Assembly (NCBI GenBank): GCA_022825265.1
Contig: JAJDXE010000011.1
Span: 124,001 to 188,000, forward strand
Length of the DNA stretch: 64,000 nucleotides
Source of the DNA: Dehalococcoidia bacterium
GTDB taxonomy: Bacteria; Chloroflexota; Dehalococcoidia; Bin125
Reading direction: 5' to 3'
Below are positions 43,545 through 52,232 of the stretch, in pieces. Numbering within the stretch: position 1 is the first letter of the stretch; each line of letters begins with the position of its first letter. The notes under the pieces are model-generated. The model ran no database searches. It saw only the letters and a list, made by a program, of their open reading frames with translations, and was not told the origin of the DNA. Made by a program: the position numbers and the translations under genes.

Positions 43545-44897
43545 CTATGTCGGCTGGCCTTGCAGGCTCCATGCGCCGACTCGGGTCACGGAGACGGTGA
43601 GCATGTCGCCTGGTTTGTAATCGCCGATTGGTGCGTCGAAGTGGACCAGCTTCATGGTTCTGGTGCGGCCGGTGTGTCGTTCCTTGCCCTCGGTGTCGGA
43701 GGGCTTGGTCGACTCCAGCAGGACTTCGACGTCGGTGAGCAGGTAGCGGTTGTTGATCTGGAAGGAGATGTCTCGCTGCAGCTCTTCGACGCGGTGAAGG
43801 CGTTCCAGCTTGACGTCGTGAGGGACGTCGTCGGGCTGGTTCTTCTGGGCGAAGGTGCCGCTTCGGGGGCTGTAAGCGGCGACGTGGACCTTGTCGAAGC
43901 GCATATCCGCGAGCAGATCGTACGTGTCCTGGAAGTCGGATTCCGATTCTCCGGGAAAGCCGACGATGACGTCGGTGGAGATGCTGGCATCGGGCCAGAG
44001 CGAGCGGACCTTCTCCAGGCGGTCGCGGAACTGGGCGACGCTGTAGCCGCGGCGCATGTCGGTGAGGACGTCGTCGGAGCCGGCCTGGACGGGGAGTGAG
44101 AAGGCCTCGCAGACCTTGGGCAACTCGGCCATGCCTTCGAGGATGCGGTCGGTCATGTCGGGCGGATAGCTGGTGAGCTGGCGGATGCGGCGGAGGTTGG
44201 GGAGGTCGTGGATCTCGCGCATGAGGTCGAAGAGGTCGGCGTGGTCAGTGGTGGAGTCGACCGGCGGTTGGTCCTTGCCGTAGGCCTCGACGGTCTGGCC
44301 GAGCAGAGTGACTTCTCGGACGCCTCGTTGGGTGTGGGCCTCGATCTCTCGGGCGATCTCGTCGATGGGGCGGGAGCGTTCGCGTCCACGTCGGAGGGGG
44401 ACGATGCAGTAGGTGCAGAACTTGTCGCAGCCTTCGATGACGGGGACGAAGGCGGTCGGCCTCGTTTCATTCGGAAACACGTCAGTCCAACCCGCAGGCC
44501 AGAACTCGCCGCCGTCGTCCTCCGGTTCGGGGATGCCGGGCAGGTCGAGCAGGTTGACGACCTGGTCGAATCGCTGGGGCTGGGCCCAGGTGTCGACGAA
44601 TGAAAAGCGCTTCGTGATTGGGTCGTCGCCGCGGGCCGTGTGCGGGCCGACCATGCAGCCCATCACGGCGATGCGGAGGTCGGGATTGGCGCGCTTGAGG
44701 TGTTTGAGGGAGCCGAGTTTGGCCTGGGCCTTGTCCTCGGCGTGTTGGCGGACGGCGCAGGTATTGAGCACGATCAGGTCGGCATCGCGAGGATGATCGG
44801 TTGGATCCATGCCGAGGCGCCGCAGGCCGGCGGCGAGCTTGGCGGAGTCGGCCGTGTTGACCTGACAACCGACGGTCCAGATGTGGTACTGCGACAT
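43545..44897 (-). CDS. miaB: tRNA-2-methylthio-N6-dimethylallyladenosine synthase
   Basis: 450 residues. Three N-terminal cysteines for the auxiliary cluster are in TVGCQVN, LNTCAVR and VMGCMVG; the radical-SAM motif is CDKFCTYC; a TRAM RNA-binding domain closes the protein (GRTRTMKLVHFDAP). It adds the 2-methylthio group to i6A37 in tRNAs reading U-starting codons. A tRNA-Ser gene lies 20 bp upstream on the same strand, so both may share a transcript, though that tRNA (GCT) is not an expected MiaB substrate. Confidence 0.94.
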   Translation of the reverse strand: MSQYHIWTVGCQVNTADSAKLAAGLRRLGMDPTDHPRDADLIVLNTCAVRQHAEDKAQAKLGSLKHLKRANPDLRIAVMGCMVGPHTARGDDPITKRFSFVDTWAQPQRFDQVVNLLDLPGIPEPEDDGGEFWPAGWTDVFPNETRPTAFVPVIEGCDKFCTYCIVPLRRGRERSRPIDEIAREIEAHTQRGVREVTLLGQTVEAYGKDQPPVDSTTDHADLFDLMREIHDLPNLRRIRQLTSYPPDMTDRILEGMAELPKVCEAFSLPVQAGSDDVLTDMRRGYSVAQFRDRLEKVRSLWPDASISTDVIVGFPGESESDFQDTYDLLADMRFDKVHVAAYSPRSGTFAQKNQPDDVPHDVKLERLHRVEELQRDISFQINNRYLLTDVEVLLESTKPSDTEGKERHTGRTRTMKLVHFDAPIGDYKPGDMLTVSVTRVGAWSLQGQPT

Positions 44898-44917
44898 TGG
44901 TTTCTTGCCTGGTTCCC

Positions 44918-45007
44918 TGGCGGAGGGTGAGGGATTCGAACCCTCGACGGAGTCTCCCCCGAACCCGCTTAGCAGGCGGGCGCACTAGGCCACTATGCGA
45001 ACCCTCC
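44918..45007 (-). tRNA. tRNA-Ser (anticodon GCT)
   Basis: Read on the minus strand: acceptor arms GGAGGGT and ACCCTCC, discriminator G with encoded CCA, anticodon loop CTGCTAA with GCT at 44971-44973, a long variable arm (GGGGGAGACTCC region) as in class II tRNAs, and T-loop GGTTCGAATCC. The extra arm and the GCT anticodon identify tRNA-Ser decoding AGC/AGU. About 90 nt including CCA. Confidence 0.95.
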
Positions 45008-45086
45008 ACGTATGAGATTAGCAGCGGGAGGGTCATATGCTGCGCGGAGATTGCACACTGGACGGAGCACGATCGGCGGCTAGACG

Positions 45087-46082
45087 ATGCGGGATCGGCT
45101 ACTGAATATCTTCGACAGCGCTCTGCTCAAGCTGGCGCCGCCGAGTCCTCAGCAACTGCTGCAACTGGCTTCCAATCGCTGGATGCCGTTCATCGGAGCG
45201 GGATTGTCGATCGCGGTGGCGCTGGCGATCGTCGTGCCGTTGTCGCTGGCGACGAAGAGTGACCAGAACGATCCCTTCGTACTGCAGTCGGCAGATGGCG
45301 CCCGTTTCGTGGCGGAGGTGAATGGAGAAGGAGACGATTGGGTGCTGCTTGGTCATATGTACCGGACCAAGAACACGAATCCGACGCACCGGGGGATCTG
45401 GGACAAGTTGGCCGAGCGGCTAGTTGCCGAGGGGTATCGGGTGTTGCGCTGGGACTTCCGATGTCACGGCGACACGCCGTGCGTGTACAGCGATCGCCAG
45501 ATCGAGGATGTGCCAGAGATTTATCTCGAGTGGGAAGCGGCGATTGACTACGCGGTCGAAGAGGGGGCGGAGCAAATCTTCGGGATCGGCGTGAGCATGG
45601 GTGGGACGAGCCTGATGCAGGTGGCGGCCTATCGGGACGAGTTCACGGCGGTCAGCGCAATTTCCAGTCCCAACATCTTTCCGAACAAGCCGCCCAAGGA
45701 CTCGGATCGGGCGGGAGAAGACGGATTCGACAAGCTTGATGGACTGACGACGGTCACCGATATCCAGGTGCCCAAGTTGTACATCGCCGGGGCGCGGAAC
45801 CAGTGCTCCTACTGGCAGTCAAACCGTTACTTCAAGAAGGCCGGGGAGCCGGTTCGGTTCGTGATCTATGAGACCGATCTTCATGGGACGGAGATTCTCG
45901 ACGACGAGGAGATCGGGCCGGACGCGGTTGGCGAGGTGCTTGATTTTCTCGAGGATCCGCATGGGATCATTGGCAAGGAGAAGCGCAATCTGGCTCCCGA
46001 CGCCGACCCGAGTACGGAGTGTTGGCCGCCTGAGGACGACGAGGAAGAGGAAGCAGAGGCAACCGAGCAGGGAGACACGTAG
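45087..46082 (+). CDS. Membrane-anchored alpha/beta hydrolase (serine aminopeptidase S33-like)
   Basis: 331 residues. One membrane helix near 35-55, then an alpha/beta-hydrolase domain: oxyanion region VLLGHMYRT, DFRCHGDT, nucleophile elbow GVSMGG with Ser170, and a late His in DLHGTEIL. The C-terminal 30 residues are strongly acidic (DDEEEEAEATEQ). Peptidase, lipase or thioesterase activity is possible. Divergent from the tRNA-Ser/miaB strand. Confidence 0.85.
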   Translation: MRDRLLNIFDSALLKLAPPSPQQLLQLASNRWMPFIGAGLSIAVALAIVVPLSLATKSDQNDPFVLQSADGARFVAEVNGEGDDWVLLGHMYRTKNTNPTHRGIWDKLAERLVAEGYRVLRWDFRCHGDTPCVYSDRQIEDVPEIYLEWEAAIDYAVEEGAEQIFGIGVSMGGTSLMQVAAYRDEFTAVSAISSPNIFPNKPPKDSDRAGEDGFDKLDGLTTVTDIQVPKLYIAGARNQCSYWQSNRYFKKAGEPVRFVIYETDLHGTEILDDEEIGPDAVGEVLDFLEDPHGIIGKEKRNLAPDADPSTECWPPEDDEEEEAEATEQGDT

Positions 46083-46085
46083 GTC

Positions 46086-46289
46086 TCAGGATTTGGCACG
46101 GCGCTTGAGGATCCTTTGTGTGATTGGGACCAAGACGAGGACGGCGACCGCTCCGACGATGATGCCGACGACGACGTCGACGACGACGCTCAGAATGACC
46201 ATCAAGAGGATGCCGAGCAGCGGCGCGATCAACCCCGCGAGGGTCGCGATCTGACCCTGTTGCTTTGGGCTGATCGGGCCTTCACTCAT
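46086..46289 (-). CDS. Small membrane protein of unknown function
   Basis: 67 residues: a polar start (MSEGPISPKQQGQ), then two membrane helices (LIAPLLGILLMVILSVVVD and VGIIVGAVAVLVLVPITQ) and a basic end RILKRRAKS, which points to a cytoplasmic C-terminus. No family recognised. It ends 3 bp from the hydrolase stop (convergent) and starts about 24 bp after the sucD stop, so it may be the last gene of the sucCD transcript. Confidence 0.6.
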   Translation of the reverse strand: MSEGPISPKQQGQIATLAGLIAPLLGILLMVILSVVVDVVVGIIVGAVAVLVLVPITQRILKRRAKS

Positions 46290-46312
46290 CAGTTGGTCCT
46301 TGATTGAGCGCG

Positions 46313-47236
46313 CTACTCGGCGGGTGGGCCGGGCGGCTGGTACTTGCCAGCCTCCTCGAGCACGCGGCGCATGGTTGACCCGATCTCGGCCGGGCTGCGG
46401 GAGATGATCGCTCCGGCTTCTTCGAGCGCTTTGATCTTGGCCTCGGCGGTTCCTGCTTCACCCTCGATGATCGCTCCGGCGTGTCCCATGCGGCGTCCGG
46501 GAGGAGCGGTGGCGCCAGCGATGAAGGCGACCACCGGTTTGTTCATGCTGCGCTTGATGTATGCGGCTGCCGCCTGCTCGGCCAGGCCGCCGATTTCGCC
46601 GATGAGGACGACAGCGTCGGTGTCTGGGTCGCTGTTGAAGCGCCGCAGGATAGCCTGCTGCTGCTCTCCGATGATCGGGTCTCCGCCGACGCCGACGCAG
46701 GTCGACTGGCCGATTCCGGCTCGGGTGAGCTGATCGACGGCCTCGTAGACGAGGGTTCCGGACCGAGAGACGACGCCGACGTTGCCGGCCATGAAGACGT
46801 CGGGCGGGTGGATCCCAACCCGGCAGTTTGAGGCGGGCTGGATGATGCCGGGGCAGTTGGGTCCGATCAGTTTGCTCTTGGAGCCTTCCAATGCGGTGCG
46901 CACGCGGATCATGTCGTGGACTGGGACGCCCTCGGTAATACAGACGATCAGCGGGACTTCGGCGGCGATGTTCTCGAGGATGGCATCGGCTGCGCCGGGG
47001 GCGGGCACGTAGATGATCGTGCAGTTGGCCTGGGTGTTCTCGATTGCCTCGCTGACGGTGGCGAAGACCGGGAAGGTGTGATTGCCGTGGCTGAAGGTCT
47101 CGCCGCCGCGGAATCCCGGATGGACGCCGGCGACCACCTTGGTGCCGTAGTCGAGCGAGCGGCGGATCTGGTTCTGTCCCTCGTTGCCGAGGCCCTGGAT
47201 CAGCAATCTGGTGCGGTTGTTGAGGAGGATGCTCAT
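46313..47236 (-). CDS. sucD: Succinate-CoA ligase, alpha subunit
   Basis: 307 residues from MSILLNNRTRLL; AAGGA lies 8 bp before. Motifs: the CoA-binding start IQGLGNEGQNQI, PNCPGIIQP, VSRSGTLVYEAV and the phosphohistidine loop GRRMGHAGAIIEGEAG with the catalytic His. The enzyme makes ATP or GTP from succinyl-CoA in the TCA cycle. It follows sucC on the same strand; the frame is open further upstream but lacks homology there. Confidence 0.95.
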   Translation of the reverse strand: MSILLNNRTRLLIQGLGNEGQNQIRRSLDYGTKVVAGVHPGFRGGETFSHGNHTFPVFATVSEAIENTQANCTIIYVPAPGAADAILENIAAEVPLIVCITEGVPVHDMIRVRTALEGSKSKLIGPNCPGIIQPASNCRVGIHPPDVFMAGNVGVVSRSGTLVYEAVDQLTRAGIGQSTCVGVGGDPIIGEQQQAILRRFNSDPDTDAVVLIGEIGGLAEQAAAAYIKRSMNKPVVAFIAGATAPPGRRMGHAGAIIEGEAGTAEAKIKALEEAGAIISRSPAEIGSTMRRVLEEAGKYQPPGPPAE

Positions 47237-47285
47237 GGGCCGGATCCTTGTTCGATTTTGTGCGGGTTTTGGGTCGAACAGGTCG
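47237..47285. repeat. Short repeat segment D between sucC and sucD
   Basis: TGTTCGATTTTGT is shared with the array near 19.94 kb (GTTCGATTTTGTTCGG there, one base changed here), and GGGTCGAACAGGTCG is an exact 15-base match to the segment near 20156. The same two modules in the same order suggest a shortened copy of the dispersed element. The sucC stop is at its right edge. Confidence 0.6.
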
Positions 47286-48575
47286 CTACTTGTTCGAGCG
47301 TGTGCGGCGCTTTGTGGAGCCGGCGGCCTGCACGGCCAGCTCTGCGGCGTCGCCGAGTTCGTCGGCGGTTTGCACGGCGATCCCGGAGTCGTGCAGAACT
47401 CGGCGGCCCTCTTCGACGTTCGAGCCATTCAAGCGAACGACGAGCGGCTGCTGAATGTTGAGCTCGCCGACCGCGTCGACGACGCCTTCGGCGACGATGT
47501 CGACGCGGGCAAGTCCGCCGAAGATGTTGATGAAGATTGTCTTGACGTCGGGGTCGTTGACGATGATTCGAAGGGCCTCGATCACGCGGTCTTTGCGGTT
47601 GACGGTGCCGATGTCGAGGAAATTGGCCGGCTCGCCGCCGTGGAGCTTGAGCGTGTCCATGGTGGCCATGGCGAGGCCGGCGCCGTTGACGACGCAGCCG
47701 ATGTCGCCGTCGAGCTTGATGTAGGAGCCGATGTTGGCTTCCTCGGCCTCGATTTCGGTCGGGTTCTCCTGGGAGCGGTCGCGCCAGGCCTCGTAGCCGC
47801 CGTGGCGGAAGGAGGCGTTGTCGTCGAGCCCGACCTTGCCGTCGATGGCGACGACTGCGCCCTCGGTTGTGAGGACGAACGGGTTGACCTCGACCAGGGA
47901 GGCATCCATGTCGCTGAAGACGCGATAGAGGTTGGCGAACATTTCGCCTGCCGGTCGGATGGCCGAGGAGGGCAGGCCGAGTTGGCTGGCGAGCGAGCGG
48001 CCGCGGAAGGCGGGGAAGCCCTCGACCGGGTCGACCGGGACGCGTAGGACGGCGCGCGGGTTGGTGCGGTTGACTTCTTCGATCGATTGTCCGCCTTCGG
48101 CCGAGGCGACGATCAGCGGCTGGCCGTTGGCTCCGTCGACCTGGATCGAGAAGTAGTACTCCTTGGCGATTGAGGTCTGCTGTTCGATCAGCACGGCAGA
48201 GATCGGCACGCCGTCAGATCCTGTCTGGATACTGACGAGGCGAGCGTCCTGTTCCATCATCGGACGGAACTCTTTGAGGGCTTCCTCGGTGCCGCTGGCG
48301 AGTCGGACGCCGCCGCGCCGACGGCCGGTGATCTGTCCCTCGTGGCGCTCCGGGTCGTCGATGAGATCGTTGTAGATGCGAGTGGTCCGATCGCGCTTGA
48401 CGATTCGGCCCTTCCCGCGTCCGCCGGCGTGGACCTGGGCCTTGACGACGACGTCAGGGCCGATCTCTTTGATCAGGTCTCGGGCTTCGCGTTCATCGGT
48501 TGCCGCGCCGCCATCGGGGACGGGCACCCCTTGAGATTTGAACAGTTGCTTGGCCTGGTATTCGTGAATGTTCAT
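47286..48575 (-). CDS. sucC: Succinate-CoA ligase, beta subunit
   Basis: 429 residues, about 35 longer than usual. Start MNIHEYQAKQLFKSQGVPVP, ATP-grasp block VKAQVHAGGRGKG, and the C-terminal IFINIFGGLARVDIVAEGVVDA are typical. It binds nucleotide and, with the alpha subunit, converts succinyl-CoA to succinate. The extra length is in a central GRRRGGVRLASG region and a basic tail (STKRRTRSNK). Upstream of sucD, with the repeat segment D between. Confidence 0.94.
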   Translation of the reverse strand: MNIHEYQAKQLFKSQGVPVPDGGAATDEREARDLIKEIGPDVVVKAQVHAGGRGKGRIVKRDRTTRIYNDLIDDPERHEGQITGRRRGGVRLASGTEEALKEFRPMMEQDARLVSIQTGSDGVPISAVLIEQQTSIAKEYYFSIQVDGANGQPLIVASAEGGQSIEEVNRTNPRAVLRVPVDPVEGFPAFRGRSLASQLGLPSSAIRPAGEMFANLYRVFSDMDASLVEVNPFVLTTEGAVVAIDGKVGLDDNASFRHGGYEAWRDRSQENPTEIEAEEANIGSYIKLDGDIGCVVNGAGLAMATMDTLKLHGGEPANFLDIGTVNRKDRVIEALRIIVNDPDVKTIFINIFGGLARVDIVAEGVVDAVGELNIQQPLVVRLNGSNVEEGRRVLHDSGIAVQTADELGDAAELAVQAAGSTKRRTRSNK

Positions 48576-48663
48576 GTTCGCCAGCCGGATGAGTTGAGGA
48601 GCGGGTTTCTCGGGTACTGTCGGTATCGAACATAGCTGCGGCTAGGTGGTAGGGCAATTGCGT

Positions 48664-50280
48664 ATGACACTCAGTCGTCGTGAGTTCATCAGACGCTCGG
48701 GATTTCTGACCGGTGGCGCGGCGGCCCTGGCGTTGGTCGGCTGCGGCGACGACGAACCGGCGGAACGGCCTGAGCAGGATCAGCGGGCGTCGGCGGAGCA
48801 GCCTCAGCCAGAGCCTGAAGTGGTCGAGCAGGAGCAGAGGGAGTCGGTTGAGCAGGCGGAGGCGGAACAGGTTGAGTCTGCGGCCGAGGCTGCGGAACAG
48901 GTTGAGCAACAAGTATTGCAACCGGCGGACTCTCAACAAGCGGGCGTCCCGGAGCAGCAGGCTGCTCGGGCGCAGGTTCAACAGCAGGCTCAGCAAGCGG
49001 TTCAGTCGGGGCCACCGGCTGAGCGGCTGCTGCTGGTTCCGGACGTTGTTGTGGGGGACTATGAGCTTGAGGATCCGTCGTTCGAGCCGATTGCCGGGTC
49101 GCGGGTGGACTACGGCGAGATTGAGGGTGCGGGGTACCGGATTGAGTTGCCGGAGCAGTGGAACGGGGAGCTGGTGCTGTGGGCGCACGGATTTCGTGGG
49201 CTCGACGATGAGGGGACCGGCTTCAGCCGTCGGCTGAGCTTTGACGACATCCCGGCGCGTGATGTGATCATTGGACAGGGTTACGGCTGGGCGACATCGA
49301 CGTATCGGGTGAACGGATATGTGCCGGGCGTCGGTGTTGACGATCTGCTGAAGGTGAAGGATCGGGTCGCTGAGGTTGCGCGCACGCCTCGGCGGACGTA
49401 CATCGTGGGCGGATCGATGGGCGGCGCGACGGCGCAGCTGATGGCGCAGGAGTTTCCCGAGGAGATTGCGGCGGCTCTGGCTTTCTGTCCGGCGATGGGC
49501 AATGTCTGGGTGGTCGATTACACGGTCGCCTGGCACGCGCTGGCTCACTGGCTGATTGGCGACGTGCCGCAGCAGTTGGATGTTGCCGGGATGCTCGACT
49601 GGGCGAACGCCCTGGGGACTTCGGACTCGACCGGCCTGTACCTGACTCCGCTGGGCGAGCAGTTTGCGGCGTTGATCAAGGATTTCACTGGAGGCGAGCG
49701 CTGGGGCTTTGACAAGGGTCTGCGGCAGCAGTGGAATATTGCCTTCAGTCTGGGTGTGACACTGTGGCCGGACATCGTGGGTGAGGGTCCGCTGCCAAGC
49801 GGCGCGGTCATTGCGGTCTCGAATGATCTGCCGCCGGCGGATACACGAGAGCATGTCTACGACGCTGATCCGGCGGCAGGGATTGATCTGCAGCGTCTGA
49901 ACGCAGAGGTGATTCGCGTTGCTGCCGATCCTGATCGCAGGCACGATCCGGGAGTTGGGATTCCGTCTGGCGAGCTTCGCGTCCCGATGCTTGCGGTGAA
50001 GACGACGGGCGACCTGTTTACGCCGATTCACCTGGATCGGGACTATCAGCGGCTGGTGCAGGAGTCAGGCTGGGAGTCGAACCTGGTCGTGCAGACGATT
50101 CGACGGGCGGGTCACTGTTCGTTTTCGGAGCGTGAGGCTCTAGCGGCGTTCACCGGGATCATTACCTGGTTGTCGCTGCGGTTCATTCCTGCGGGGGATG
50201 ATCTGCAGGGCGACCTCTCGATGATTGGGACGAGGTTTACTGATCCGTTTGACGCGGACGATCCGTTGCGTCCCAGTTAG
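48664..50280 (+). CDS. Tat-exported alpha/beta hydrolase lipoprotein with Gln/Glu-rich linker
   Basis: 538 residues from MTLSRREFIRR. Twin-arginine motif SRREFI and lipobox LVGC (Cys27) suggest export by Tat and lipid anchoring. Residues 31-120 are a low-complexity Gln/Glu/Ala linker. The hydrolase domain has nucleophile elbow GGSMGG (Ser251), oxyanion region LWAHGFRG and a late His in RRAGHCSFSE. Feruloyl-esterase-like or lipase activity is possible. Divergent from sucC with about 90 bp between starts. Confidence 0.82.
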   Translation: MTLSRREFIRRSGFLTGGAAALALVGCGDDEPAERPEQDQRASAEQPQPEPEVVEQEQRESVEQAEAEQVESAAEAAEQVEQQVLQPADSQQAGVPEQQAARAQVQQQAQQAVQSGPPAERLLLVPDVVVGDYELEDPSFEPIAGSRVDYGEIEGAGYRIELPEQWNGELVLWAHGFRGLDDEGTGFSRRLSFDDIPARDVIIGQGYGWATSTYRVNGYVPGVGVDDLLKVKDRVAEVARTPRRTYIVGGSMGGATAQLMAQEFPEEIAAALAFCPAMGNVWVVDYTVAWHALAHWLIGDVPQQLDVAGMLDWANALGTSDSTGLYLTPLGEQFAALIKDFTGGERWGFDKGLRQQWNIAFSLGVTLWPDIVGEGPLPSGAVIAVSNDLPPADTREHVYDADPAAGIDLQRLNAEVIRVAADPDRRHDPGVGIPSGELRVPMLAVKTTGDLFTPIHLDRDYQRLVQESGWESNLVVQTIRRAGHCSFSEREALAAFTGIITWLSLRFIPAGDDLQGDLSMIGTRFTDPFDADDPLRPS

Positions 50281-51512
50281 CGAGCTCGCGCGAATCCTGC
50301 GGGGATCATTCCGATCACCATGCCTGAGACTCGGCGGTCTTCGCTTTCGCTCATTCGGGCGACGATTTGGCGGAGGACGGTGCCGAGCAGGGTCTGGTTG
50401 AAGAGCCAGTTGTTGAGGTCGGCGTCGGTTGGGTAGCTGGCACCGGGCTGGGCGGTGACGGACTCGTGGTAGAAGGCTCGGAGGTCGTCAGAGGCGAACT
50501 TGAGTCTGGCCGGCATCGGATGGTTCCAGTCGATCTCACCTTCGGACGGTTCTTCGCCGGTTGCGAAGTCGGCCAGGAGCGTGGCCAGTTGCTCGATCTG
50601 GTCCATTGAGGCGCCGGAGATGCCGACGGTAGTGCGGCCGCGGCGCTTGAGCGACTCGGCGTGCCAGGGTGCGAGCTGGCGGATCTCTTCGACGAGTTGG
50701 TCGCGGAGTGCTTCGGTCTCGTTGGCGGGCTCGGGCGGCGCGAGGGCGACGGCGCAGGCCCACGGATCGTCGCCGGTGGTTGGTGCGTCGTGCGGGTAGT
50801 CGGCGAGGGTTGTCTCGGTTGCGGTCTCGAGCAGTTGCAGCGAGGTGAGCAGGACGTCTCGCTGGAAGTCTGGTTGGTCGGGGGAGCCGAGCGGCCGTCC
50901 GAGCGGGAAGGGGACGAAGAGCGAGCGGGGCGGCTTCATGCCTTCGGCGTGCTCGCGGATGAGCGAGACGCCGGTCGTGGCGACGCGTCCCTCGCTGCCG
51001 CGTTCGATGTAGTGGCTGAGCGCACAGACTGAGCGCGTGCAGAATGGTCAAACGGGTGTGAGGAAGGCGGCGGTGACTCCATCTTCGGCCAGGAGGCGGC
51101 CGATTTCTTCGCCGGTCTTTTCGAGGCGGGTTGGCTCGGGCTGGGCGCCCATGAATGAGTAGTGATAGCGGCTGACGCCGGCGATTGTTCCCTGATCGGC
51201 CAGTTCGCGCAGGCGCTCGAGCGGGAAGACGGTGTTGATGTCCTGCTGGAAGCCGGAGCGGTCGAAGTTGACCGAGAGGTGGGACATGCGCAGGTCGGCG
51301 AAGTCGATGTCGCCGGGGATCAGTCGGTACTCGACGGAGCCGCCGGTGAAGGGGCGGTCGTCGTGGGCGTGCATGCCGGCGGTGGTGACGATTGCGACGG
51401 TTGCTTCAGAGAGCGGTCGGGGAGCGATCCATGGTTGCGGGTCGATCTCCGGCAAGGGGAGGCTGAGCAAGTTCCTGGCCATGTCGGGGTGCATGTCGGA
51501 AGTTCGGACCAT
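50277..51512 (-). CDS. GrdB-family (glycine/sarcosine/betaine reductase B-like) selenoprotein with in-frame UGA
   Basis: 411 residues if the TGA at 51048-51050 is read as selenocysteine (residue 155). Both sides are in one frame and match one family: LVTTAG-like VAIVTTAGMHAH, YRLIPGDID, HLSVNFD, NTVFPLERLREL, HYSFMG before it, and KPPRSLFVPFPLGRPLG after it. The UGA sits at the redox centre: TPV-U-PFCTR, where relatives have Sec or Cys followed by xxCT. A hairpin with GCGC arms follows about 11 nt after the UGA and could be part of a SECIS. The distant GrdB reductases remove amino groups from glycine, sarcosine or betaine; substrate here is unknown. Confidence 0.82.
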
Positions 51513-51662
51513 GGGGCGGCTCCAGTGCGTTGCGGGCTGACCATCTCGAACGGTATCGGATCGGGTCTTGCTGTGTCCTCTGAGGACGTGAGCACGGGGT
51601 GGCCGGGAGCGGTTGGTCGCCTGTGAGAAAAAAAACGCGCGGGAAAAAGAGAGAAGGGCGGG

Positions 51663-52007
51663 TTACAAGGGGTCGTCGTCTTCCTCGGGAGATTCTTCCT
51701 CGGTGAGCACGGTGGCGACTTGAGTGGGCGCGGGTGCGGCCCCCTCCGCCCCGCACGGGTGCGGGGCACCTCCCCCAAGGGGGGAGGTCTGGGTGTGGTC
51801 GTAGAGGTCGCGGAGTTTGTGTCGGGCGACGTCGTAGGGGTCGGCGGCCAAGTAGAGCTGGTGGTTGAGTCGGGCCTGGGGAGTTGGGGCGAGCAGCTCT
51901 CGCACGATGGTGTTGAGCGCCTTGAGGCGAATGTAGCCCGGGTTGTGTGCGGCGGAGCGTCGCCAGAGGCGGTCGATCTTGGCTCGGTAGTGGAAGGGGT
52001 TGGGCAT
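51663..52007 (-). CDS. Hypothetical protein with a dispersed hairpin inside its coding region
   Basis: 114 residues, no family recognised. The first 70 (RAKIDRLWRRSAAHNPGYIRLKALNTIV...LAADPYDVARHKLRDLYD) look like a helical domain. From about residue 73 the reading frame crosses a C-rich/G-rich hairpin of the dispersed type (SPLGGGAPHPCGAEGAAPAP), then ends in an acidic tail (TEEESPEEDDDPL). Insertion of the repeat may have extended or replaced the original C-terminus. Upstream of the selenoprotein gene on the same strand. Confidence 0.6.
   Translation of the reverse strand: MPNPFHYRAKIDRLWRRSAAHNPGYIRLKALNTIVRELLAPTPQARLNHQLYLAADPYDVARHKLRDLYDHTQTSPLGGGAPHPCGAEGAAPAPTQVATVLTEEESPEEDDDPL
51738..51789. 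repeat. Dispersed C-rich/G-rich hairpin within a coding region
   Basis: CCCCCTCCGCCCCGCACGGG, with GCACGGGTGC hairpin, followed by ACCTCCCCC and GGGGGGAGGT. It matches the layout of the intergenic CCCTCxGCC...CTCCCCC/GGGGGAG elements but lies inside the 114-residue ORF. Confidence 0.55.
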
Positions 52008-52134
52008 TAGTTGCTCCTTTTGTTCGTACAGACCTTGTGTTCTGACTGTATCGAGTCACGGAACGGTTGGAGAGGAGCCAACAGGGAAGTGAGGCGAGGG
52101 TTACTGTCTTCCTGCGCTCGGTGATCGAGGTCTG

Positions 52135-52155
52135 GGCCCCCGCCTGCGCGGGGGC
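52135..52155. repeat. GCCCCCGC inverted repeat, second copy of the GTCTGGGCCCC family
   Basis: GCCCCCGC and GCGGGGGC surround a short loop; the preceding GGTCTGGGCCCC is the same as before the hairpin at 32.44 kb. Lies in the divergent gap between the 114-residue hypothetical gene and the Ig-like gene. Confidence 0.5.
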
Positions 52156-52232
52156 GACTTGATTGTGGGGGCGGCTCTGCTGCGCGGGTCGCTGATAGTC
52201 TGGGTTCATTGAGCAAGTACAGGAGTGGGGCG

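Noticed and set aside
44918..45007. Integration site at the tRNA-Ser gene
   Set aside because: No integrase and no repeated tRNA 3' end are found nearby.
48750..49020. Gln/Glu-rich stretch as a separate repeat element
   Set aside because: It is a coding linker of a Tat lipoprotein with good reading frame, not an independent DNA repeat.
50277..51512. Frameshift or two separate hypothetical genes at the GrdB-like locus
   Set aside because: Both segments are in one frame and only one TGA separates them, at the known Sec position of the family.
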